Assembly: GCA_028583685.1 (NCBI GenBank)
Contig: JAMXIF010000224.1
Span: forward strand, 4,727,837 to 4,791,836
DNA: 64,000 nt
Direction of reading: 5' to 3'
Source of the DNA: Petaurus breviceps papuanus
Taxonomy: Eukaryota > Chordata > Mammalia > Diprotodontia > Petauridae
Shown here: piece after piece, positions 35,601-46,682 of the stretch
Numbering within the stretch: position 1 is the stretch's first letter
How the letters are laid out: the number at the start of each line of letters is the position of its first letter
Notes under the pieces: generated by a model
Told to the model about the DNA's origin: nothing
The model's input: only the letters and a program-made list of their open reading frames with translations
The model's database searches: none
Made by a program: the position numbers and the translations under genes

Positions 35601-37273
35601 AGATAAGGAAAGGCTCCTTCTAGGAGGCTGTGCTCTGATGGCAGTCAGGGTTCTAAGTGGCATAGATGAGGAGGGATGGCATGGCAGACTGTGCAAAGGC
35701 TGGGGGGCTGGAGATGGGGTGGTAGGTATGGAGAACTGAGCAGACTGAGTGATGTAAAGATGACATGGAAATGTATCCATAAAGAAGGCTGGCATTAGCT
35801 GTGGGCCCCTTCAGGCCTAAGTCTCTCCCCCAAAGCTCCCCTGGGAGTCCCTTAGGCTGGATTTGGCTCCATCTGAGGCATCTGGGGGATGGGGAGGGGC
35901 CAGCAGAGAGCTCCTTGCCCCCTTCTCCCTCCCCAGGCACCTGGGCCTCAGCACTGGTGTACCAACGTCATATATCTCCCTTACCTTCCCCAGATGTCCT
36001 CCCTGCATGTGGGCAGCGAGAAACTGAAATTTGAGGAGCCAGTGAGCACCGGGGAGTTGGGCACCTTCACGTTTACAACCCCCAAGGTACGGCCAGGTCA
36101 GGCTGGCCAGGGCTCAGTGGGACCACACTTAGTAGGTGGGGAGGGAGGTGACCTTGGACTCTGGAGGAAATGCCAAGGAGAGGAGAGAGCCAGTCTGGAG
36201 GGCAGAGGGAGGAAGTGGATGTCCATTAGGAGAAGGGGAAAGGTTGCAGGGAGCCAGGACTGAGGACAGGAAGGGGTTAAGGGCCCAGTGAAGGAGAGCG
36301 AGGAGGGGAGGGCGAGGAGGGGATGGCTCAGCCCCTGCATGGACAGTGTAGCAAGTAGGGAGCAAATAGGATACATCTTAGCTATTTATCCCCTCTTTGT
36401 AGCATGTTTCAGGATACAGTGTATCCCTCTGGCTTGTCCTCCCAGGGCTGGTAGGGAGTCCCTGTCAGTTCCCTCTATGTTGGCTGCCTTGGGGGTGTTC
36501 TGTAGCCTCTGGGTTACAGTGTATCTGTGTGCCTGCTGCCCCCTGGGGCTGTGATGCTACCAAGGAGGCTGGAGTCCAGGAACACATAGCCACTGGGCTT
36601 CCTGGCCCCCTGCCTCAATCCTCAGCTATCCTATGATGGGAACGAGACGCTGCCTCTGAACTTGTACATCAAGTCTTATGGGAAGAACATTGACAGCAAA
36701 CTAGAGGGTGAGGCCTTTAGGGACCAGGAGCTGAGGGCTCGAGATGGGCGGGGCTTGGGGAGGGAGGGGGCGGGGCCAGCATGGAAGGGGCGGATCCTGG
36801 GGTGGAGGCCCAGGATGGGCGGGGCCTGGGAGATGGAGGCCCAGAATTGAAGTGGGGCCTGGGGGGGGGGGGTGGTGTCCCGGGATAGGGGCGGGGCCAG
36901 GGGAGGGGGCGGGGGGGCCATGGATGGGGGGAAGAGAGCAGTGTAAAGAGGCTTCAACCTGGGGTCTACTTTCCCTCCCAAACGTTCTTCCTTCCGCAGT
37001 GACCCTGTACAACTGCTCCTTTGGCCGCAGTGACTGCAGCCTCTGCCTGGCCGCTAACCCTGCCTACCGCTGTGTGTGGTGTGGAGGCCAGAATCAGTGT
37101 GTATATGAGGCCCTGTGCAGCAACATCACCACTGAGTGCCCACCCCCTGTCATCACCAAGGTGAAGCTGCTGCCCCCACCCCCACATACTGGCTGGGAGT
37201 GGGAGAGATGGACCCTGGCCTTGGCTTTGCCACCTGCCTGTTTCCTAAGGGTGTCCTCTAGGCCTGGGTCTCA

Positions 37274-37306
<33 letters not shown>

Positions 37307-38278
37307 ACACACACGCATACACGCATGCATACACACACACACAAAGTACACGCATACATCTCATGTGGTAGTTCTTGGCCACTCTGACCCTGTAGCTCCC
37401 CTGCTTATGTGATCCCCGAGGGAGGAGGGGCTGGAACTTTGGCCATCATGCCCTCCTTCTGTGGGCTGCCCAGGTCTTTACACTACTGCAGGCTTGCAGG
37501 GGGAGGCAGGACGGATGGCGCCCTGAGTGGGCCCTGCCCCAGCCCTCCCTGGCTTCCAAGAGTTGGGGGGGGGGAGCCAGAGGATTGTGGATTGGTGTGT
37601 GCGTGTGGGTGCCTGCAGACATGGGCACACTGGTGATGGCATGTTTGTTCTTAGAGGCACCGGGGGAAAAGGGAAGTGGGTGAGGGGGCGCTAGGCCCTC
37701 TCTGCATTGGTGCCCGTCACAATTCTGGATGTTTGTCTCCAGATTAAACCCAAGACAGGACCCCTGGGCGGCGGCATTCGGGTCACCATCCTGGGGTCTA
37801 ACTTGGGCATCCGAGCTGATGATGTCAGGAGGATCACAGTGGCTGGCAAGAGCTGCGATTTTCAGAGGGCTCAATATTCTGTGTCCACCAGGTAATAGGG
37901 TGGCTCTGAGCCCCCTCCCATCTCTGCCATGGGCCCAAGTTCAGAGCAGGAGGCCCTGGGGTCCCCAAAGGCTCTCAGGCTTGTTTCCTGGGGTGGGAGG
38001 GAAAGAGGGAAGCCCCCTTACCCCTGTTGGAGGTTGGGGGGGCCACCCTGGGCCAGGCTGCAGTACCTCTGTGGCCTAGGCCGGTCTCTCAGGCACCCCC
38101 ACCTCCTCAGGGAAGCCTCCCTGGATTCCTTTTTGTACTTAGCCCTCTGTGTCTGGACGCTGGGTTCCTTCTGGGCAGTCCTTGTTTCTTTTGTCTTTGC
38201 ACTCCCAGTGCCTAGTAAAGACAGAGCCTTGGCATGAGGAAGTTCCAGTATGGAAACTCCTTGTACCCTTGCAGATGG

Positions 38279-38327
<49 letters not shown>

Positions 38328-38337
38328 NNNNNNNNNN

Positions 38338-38384
<47 letters not shown>

Positions 38385-40220
38385 GTAGATAGGTAGATAT
38401 AGTATAGATCTGTGATTTATAATCTTGCATGTTGTTGGGGGTACAGAGAGGTTAGGCCATTCACCTGAGCTTGCACAGCCAGCATGTCAGAGGCAGGATT
38501 CCCAGGCCACCTTTCTGCCTGTTCTGCCAAACCATTTCTACCTCCAGAGTGTGAGCTGAACTGAGCTGAGGTGCCTATGTAGAGAAAGGCCCTGGGGGTG
38601 AGGGATTGGGGCCGAGCAGAGGGACCTGGCTTTCTCTTGTGGGAACCGTCAGGCTGGAGACCCAAAGGGAGAAGATGTGGGATGTGTGAGCATTCCCCTT
38701 TGCCCCCCAGGATTGTGTGCAAGGTTGATCCTTCCGAGGAAGCCATTACAGGGGGAATTGAGGTGGACATCAACGGGAAGCTGGGCCAGTCACCTCCCCA
38801 TGTCCAGTTCACCTACCAGGTGAGTGAGGGCCCAGGGACTTCCTGGGCTTGACCCGGGTTTGGGGAAAGAAGGGACATTGTAACACAAAGTGTCTTCAGT
38901 GAAATCCCAAACCTAGGAAACATACGGTGGGCTCTGATGTGCAGCTCAGGGAGCCAGGCTGCAGACTCGGGAAACCTCGATAGCTAGCCTCTGCACCGGG
39001 TCTGAGCACGTGGCCAGTGTTTGAATGATTGCAGGAAGGAGAGGGAGTCGTCTATCTTTTGTCTTCTGTGGCTCCCTATTACCTCCTCAGTAATATTCCA
39101 CCTCCTCTGGCTGGCATTCAAGGCCTTCTGCAGCTTGGTGCCCACTCTGAGCCCCATCTCATTCTGCTCCGCTTGAAATGTGTGACGTGTCATACTGTCT
39201 GGTGTTTTTTGCTCGCACTGTGCCCTGTGCTGGGAATGCCCTTCCCTCCTCTCCTCACCTGATGAACTACTACCCACCCTTTAAAGCTGAGTCCTAAGAC
39301 TGACCCCCGAGCTGGGAACCTGTGCGTCGCCCTCTCCCTCATCCTGGAATGTTGTTTCCTGCTGACTTCTCTGCTGGTGTCTCTTCTCCCTCCAGACTGT
39401 GAGCTCCCAGAGGGCAGGCACTATGTCTCTTTAAGTCTGTATCTCCCCCACCTCTCAGCACCCAGCAAGCACTTAATAAATGTGGGTTCAATTGTCTGTG
39501 TGTCTCTGTCTCTGTGGCTCTGTGTGTGGTGTCTTGTGTATGTGTCTCTGTCTGTGTGAGTGTCCATTGCCAAGTGTAGAGGGCAGGTAACACCTCACAC
39601 TCGACCACTGGTCATCCAAACACCCCCTATGAGACTCCACTGAGCAGTGGCCACTCCCCTTCCCATGATGCCCTGCTCTGAGGCAGCTGGTGGTCTGCAG
39701 GACTCAGGGACAAGGGTCCTGACCTGGGCCTTGGGCCCGTCTCCTCCCCAGCAACCAGTACCCATGGAGGTGAGCCCCACGCAGGGGCCCCAGGCTGGCG
39801 GGACCACCCTGGTCATCAGCGGCTCCTTCCTAGACACCGGTTCCCCTGAGGACGTCTGCGTGATCCTGGGCAACTCCAAGAAGGATGTGCCCTGTGAGGT
39901 GTATGTATCGCCACCCTTAGAACCCTGGCTAGGCAATCCCCTCCTCCCAGGGAGGCCCAAGAAGAGGGTGAGGGGGCTGCTCAGCTGGCCCAGTGACACC
40001 CTTCTGCTTCTCCCTGCAGTATTGAATTTGGGCCCAACATCCGATGTGTCACAGGGCCCTATGAGGCCCTGGGGGAGGTGCCCATTAAGATCTACTATGG
40101 AAGCTCCTTGCCAGTGGGGAACCAAGTCACCTTCACTTACCGGGAGAACCCTGTGCTAAAGGCCTTTGAGCCCTTGAGAAGTTTTGTCAGGTAATAAGAC
40201 CCAGCCACCTGCTGTGGAGG

Positions 40221-40259
<39 letters not shown>

Positions 40260-43200
40260 GAATCTATTCCCCGCCCCCCAAGCCTGTCCTCTAAATGCAG
40301 TTGTCCAGACCCTCCAGGCTTGTCAATGTCCCTCCACAGATCTTGGCCCTACCAGAGATGGGTGGGAGGCCTGGGGCAGGAGGGAAGGGTCCCCAGGAAA
40401 CTAGTTTTTTGCCTGCTGCTGCTGAGGGAAGGCAGAAGGAATGCAGTGGAGCAGGTTTGGGCACCTTCTGGGAAAACCCCAGGCCTGACTCAGTCCTCTC
40501 CCTCCCCCTTTTCTCCCACTCTGTCTCAGCTCTGGGGCTTTCCAAACACTGCCAACCCTCACTGGGACTGCCTCTCTAATGCACTTAGCGTGTAGTGTTG
40601 CTTACTGCTGGGTGGTCCCCCCAGACTCGGCTTTCTGCCCCCAATGTGTCTCAAGAGTCTACTTCTGATCTTTAAGCCACTTGGCCTGCGGGCAGACAGA
40701 TGTCTGAAGCAGGGTGACTCCCCTCTCTTCTCAGAGACTTGCATAGCCTTCGTGCCTTGGCTAGCAGGGATCTGAAGCATGTCTCTAAATGGCATGGCTC
40801 TAGTGAGGGCCAAGGTGTGGAGGAGGCCTTCCCTAGCACAAGGGGCTCATGGTTATCATTGGATTCCCAGGCTGCCCCATATCCTCCAACAACCCTAGAG
40901 GGAAAGAAAGAAGCAAGGAGTGAGGGTGGGTGCTGCCACAGACTGGGGGGCAGCAGGCAGTCCCGCTTTCTGTGCTGTTAACCTTTGCCCTTGGTTTTCC
41001 CAGTGGGGGCCGGAACATCAACATCACAGGCCAGGGGTTTGACTTGATCCAGAACTTCTCCATGGTGGTAATTGCAGAACCCCTCCGGTCCTGGAGCAGG
41101 AGGAGGAAGAGGCAGGCTCACAGCCCCCTCCAGGCCACCATGGTCAGTCCCTCCTTGGCTTTCCCCACCCCTTCCAGCCCTGAGGCCATGCCCATCCCTC
41201 CCACAACCATGGGGAGAGCCAGAGGAGGGAGGTCAGCCCCAGAGGGCCTGAGCCCCAAGGAACATCTGGTGGGATCTGAGAGATGGTTCAAGTTATAGTG
41301 TTTATGACCCTGTAGAGGGTATATGTCATAAGAGAGAGACTGACGCATGCCTGCTTGTTAGACGTCTGTTTGAAGGGACCTCTGCTTCTGTCAGTTAGAC
41401 TCATTGCCTTGGGTGGGCAAGGGCATCCCTCCCAGCTCAGAGGGCCTCTGCTGCAGCCAGTGGGGGCATGGCAAATTCTGCTTCCATTCCCTGGTGATGG
41501 AAATGATCATGGGGGGTGGGGTGGTGGCAGAGACAAAGAAGACATCAGTAGGGGAGGGGGTCAGTGCAGCATGGATGAAGTCGGGGCTGCCCTGGGTCTG
41601 AGTGAGAGAAGAGGGTTCGGCTGGCAGAGACTCAGTTTATGCCCAACTTTGAGGACGCCTGCTGCAGAGCCAGAGATCTGGCTGTGGTGGGTTCTGAGGA
41701 GGAAGGGACTGCCGTCCCTGGTATAACACCATCCGTCTTGGCCCACAGGTGGTGGGGACCACATATATCCGCTATAGTGACACCAAAGTTGTCTTCTCAT
41801 CCCCCCAAGTCCCTGATGAGCCTGAGGCCTACAACATCACCACACTGCTCCAAATGGACGGCCACCGGGTCCTGCTGAAGACGGAGGCGGGGGCCTTTGA
41901 GTATGTCCCAGACCCCACCTTCGAGAACTTCACTGATGGCATCAAGAAGCAGGTCAACAAGCTCATTCATGCCAGGGTGAGGAGACAGAGGCCTGTCTTC
42001 AGGAAGCTTGCCCCTTGGGGTGGCCATGCTGGGGCACTGCCTTTAACATCTGTGAAGTCCTAGATGAGGGGATGGTTCCATTGGGCTGCAGCAGCCAAGG
42101 AAGGCCTCGGGCCCCTGGAAGCTCATCCCCAGGCCGTGAGACTTTACACAGCAGCCAGGATGGGGCAGCCAGGAAGTCCTAATGAGGGGATGGTTCCATT
42201 GGGCTGCAGCAGCCAAGGAAGGCCTTGGGCCCCAGCTTCATCATCTATAGACTGGGTTTGACCAAGGTGCTCTCTCAGGCCTTTCAGGTCCCTGGTATCC
42301 TTGCGTGTCCCATGCCCACTGGGGCTGGATGCAGCAGTCAGCTCCCTCCCGCACATCAGGGCCTTCAGGGATTACAGGGCTAAGCCTGCCTTGACCTTCT
42401 CTCCACCTTGTCCTGCCTCTCTCACCTGCCCCCCCCCCCCCCCCCCCCCCCCCTTAAAAAAGCGAGGGCCCCCCCCCGGGGGCAAGCCATTGTGTGGGTG
42501 CTGAGCGCTGTTTCATGAAGACGCTGACTGAGACCGACCTGTACTGTGAACCCCCAGAGGTACAGCCGCCCCCCAAGCGGCGGCAGAAGCGGGACACCAC
42601 TCACAACCTGCCTGAGTTCATCGTAAGTCACTCCTGAGGTGGAGGTGAGGAGCGCGGAACCATGCTCTGGAGGCCTCGCCAGCCTACCACCCCTCCCTCA
42701 CGTGTGCACTCGGGGAGGGGAAGGAGGGCCCCAGGTCCTGCCTACACATCTCCATGCTGAGCCTGCGGATGCCAGGCAGGGGGAATTTGAAGCAAGTCAT
42801 GCTGCCGACTGCATCCTTAAAACTTGTCAGGCAAATGGAGGTGCTTCAGCAATGCCCCTTTACAAATGGAGGGGATCCCTGAGGACCCCTAGCAGGCAAC
42901 ACTTTGGGAGCTCTGTCTGACTTGTCACTCATAGCTGAAAGGGTGAAGGCCCATTCTCAGGCTGATAGCCCCTCCCGTGGCCCACCCTCTTGTGGCCCTG
43001 CCCCTGTGGCCTCGCCTCCTGTGCCCTGACCTGGGATGTTCAGGTGGTAAGCAGGACAGCTGGGAGCAGATGAATGTGTAGGGCATCCCTCCTCTTGAGG
43101 GTACTCAGAGGGCAGGCTAAGGCCAGCCTTGCTTAAACTCTGACAAAGGGATTTCTGAGCCCAGGAATCATGGGGGTGGAAGTCCAGGCCGGGGGCAGGA

Positions 43201-46200
43201 GGGCAGGAAGAAGTTCAAGGGGCCAAATTAGTTCGCCCAACTTTGGATTCCCTTGGTGAGCTGGTTGGTATTCATTAAAGCAGACCCCTGTGTAGTGCCC
43301 CAGGCTAGGCTGTATGGGCAGTGACGGGCTTTCAGGCCAGGCTTTAGGTGCATGCAGGGGCCTGATTGGGGCCTCAGGGCCCCCAGCCTGCTCCAGACCC
43401 GCGGGGTCAGCCTGCACCAGTGGGGTGCATGCCCTGTAGCATTTACCACATGCACTGATTGTGGGACCCTGTGCTCCGAGGGCAGAAACAAAGTGAAAAT
43501 GGCTCAGTGCCTGCCCTCGGGGAGCTTAGGGCTGTGCTGTCCCTTGGCTGAGAGCTGTCCTGAGCACTCAGACTGAGGGGCACCCGCCATTGCCAGGAAG
43601 GCTCCCCAAAGAGAGAGCACCGCACCCCCTCCCCCCGGGGACTGGCCAGCAGAAGGTGGGTGGTGGGGGAGCCGTCAGGACCCACACTGGCCCAGTCACA
43701 TGATCCACGTGTCTGTATCCAGCCTCCACTGTCGTGGCAGCGTGGCATGGGCATCCCCCATCACGCCCACGCACGTGGCCTACACCCTCAGCAGGCTTGT
43801 CCTTTACCATGCAGGTGAAGTTCGGGGCCCGTGAGTGGGTCCTCGGCCGCGTGGAGTACGACACGCGGATGAGCGACATGCCCCTTAGCATCATCCTGCC
43901 CCTGGTGATCATCCCCATGGTGGCCATCATCGCCTTCTCCATCTACTGCTACTGGTGAAGCTCCCAGAATGCCTCCTGCTTGCCCTTAGCTCCCCACCCC
44001 CACCATCCCTTCCTCCCTCTCCTTCGGGCTCCTGGACACCCCCCCAGCTCCCCATCATCCACCTTCTGGGGTGTTGAGACGGCTGATCCCAAACTGCAAA
44101 CACTCCCAGAGCCCCTTTGCCCCCCACGACCCCTGAAGGTTAGGCTTAGGCCTGGGGTGCAGGAGTGGGGAGCACATGGGGCCAGCTCACTAACCAGCTG
44201 GGTCTTGGGCTTCTCCCCGAAGGCGCAAGAGTCAACAGGCTGAACGAGAGTATGAGAAGATTAAGTCTCAGCTGGAAGGCCTGGAGGAAAGTGTCCGAGA
44301 CCGCTGCAAGAAGGAGTTCACAGGTGGGGGGCAGCAAGGGTCTGTCTCCTGACTGCTTGTTCTTGGGGAGGAGGGGCGTTGGAAGGTCAGCTCCAGGCAG
44401 CTGGGTGACACAGTGGGTAGAACACTGGGCCTGGAACCAGAAAGTTCAAATCTGGCCTCAGACACTTGGTAGCTGTGTGACCCTGGGCAAGTCATTCCCC
44501 CTGTTTGCCTCAGTCTCCTCATCTATAAAACGAGCTGGAGAAGGAAATGGTAAATCACACTAATATCTCTGCCAAGCAAACCCCCAGTGGGGTCACAGAG
44601 AGTCAGACACAATTGAACATGGGGGGTCAGAAGCAGAAGGGATGGGCGCTGAGGAGGCTGGGAAGGAGCTTGGGGCTGCCTCTCCCGCCTGGCCCTCACA
44701 CGCCCTCCAGTAACAGTTCAGGCCCTTCCTGTCCCTTTCCCTGTGCCCCCTGCTGGAGCCCCTAGCAGAATTGATACAGGATGTGGACACTCAGTCCCTA
44801 TGGCGGGGTGGCCAGAAGCCTTTCGGCACCTCTGCGTCAGAGACAGGAGAGGAGACTCGGGCTCTCTGCCTGAGGAAGACGAGACTAGGCCAAGAGGGAG
44901 CCGTGGGTGGCAGCAGGGCAGAGGGCACGGAGGCTCGGGAGCAGGCCCAGCAGGGGCCGGGCTGAGGTCTGGGACCTGGGAGGAGCTGTGGAACCCAGGC
45001 CTGACTCTGCCTCCCCCCTAGACCTGATGATTGAGATGGAAGACCAGACCAACGACGTGCATGAGGCTGGGATCCCGGTGCTCGACTACAAGACCTACAC
45101 AGACCGGGTCTTCTTCCTGCCCTCCAAGGATGGCGACAAGGACGTCATGATCACAGGCAAGCTGGACATCCCTGAGTCCCGCAGGCAGACAGTGGAGCAG
45201 GCGCTCAACCAGTTCTCCAATCTGCTGAACAGCAAATCCTTCCTCATCAATGTGAGTGGTGAGCCCCAGGCCCTGCCCTCAGGGGGCTCCCAGTGGAGGG
45301 GAGGGGCAGAGGAGGAGCAGGCCCTGCCCTCAGGGGGCTCCCAGTCTGGGAGGGCAGGGGACCACCTTAGGTATAGCCCTTAGTCTACATGCGTGTCCAC
45401 GCCATTGAGCACAGAGAGTCCCCTCACTTGGGTCAAACCCTATAACCCCATCCTTTGCTAGGACCTGAAGGAAAGCCAGGTAGTAACAGGCCTTGAGTGG
45501 AACTCACTGCCTCTTCTGTCCGTGACTTTCCATAGCTCTGGGCATCAGGGTGGGCATGAAAAGCCTGCCTTGGAGGCAGGTTTTCTCCCTGCAGGGTGAG
45601 TCGTGGGCGTCTCTGACCCTGCTCTGCCTGCCCACAGTTCATCCACACGCTGGAGAACCAGCGGGAATTCTCAGCCCGCGCCAAAGTCTACTTTGCATCC
45701 CTGTTGACGGTGGCCCTGCACGGGAAGCTGGAGTACTACACCGACATCATGCGGACTCTCTTCTTGGAGCTCATGGAACAGTATGTGGTGGCCAAGAATC
45801 CCAAGCTGATGCTGAGGAGGTACCGGGGGGCCCCGGGGCTGTGGGAGGAGGAGGCCATGTGTGCGTGAGACGTGCCTGGTGGGGAGGCCTGTCACCGTGT
45901 GTCTGTCTGAGCTACCCAGCGGGGCTGTGGGAGGGAGGGAAGACACAGGCGTGGTCACAGAGCGTGGTCACAGAGCGCGTCCTGTGGTGAGGAGGTCGTA
46001 TGTGCACGAGATGTGTGCCTGGGAGGGGATGTGTGTGACGTGCCTGGTGGGGAAGACTGTCACCATGTGTCTGTCTGAGCTACACAGTGGGGCTGTGGCC
46101 CATGTGACCCAGTGCCTGGCACTGGGACCTTTCACTGGGTTCGTGGTGGACTGTGTCTCCAGGGGTTCAGGAGCCATTATAATACATGGCTAATGCGCCA

Positions 46201-46646
46201 AGGGACTGTCAGGCCATCAGTCAGTGAGCATTTCTGAAACACCTGCTGTGTGCCGGGCCCTCTGCTAAGGCTGGCAGGCTGACAGCCCAGTGTCCAGGCT
46301 CGAAACCTGAGAATGCCCTTAATTCTTCCCTCCCTCACCTCGTCCAGCGTCGTTCTGCCTCTTTCTAGCTGTGTGTCCTTAGATAAGTCCCCTCTCTGGG
46401 CTCTCTTTCCCTACTGGTGTATGGGGCCTAGATGACCTCAAAAGTCCCTTCCAGCTTAAGACCCAGGACCCCAAGACCTATTCAAGAGCCCGGTTCCGCC
46501 TCAAGACCTCAAGGCCCCCACCCCCCTGACCTCTGCCCTCTCGTTACACTGTCATATTTCTCAAGAGCCGGCCCTCTACATCCCCAAGTCAGGGGCCGGC
46601 ATCTGTAAAGAGAAGGTGTTTAAGTAATCTTCAGTGGGTGGAAATG

Positions 46647-46682
<36 letters not shown>

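Noticed and set aside
38279-38400. CRISPR-like regular spacing
   Set aside because: It is a plain GATA microsatellite in a mammalian intron.
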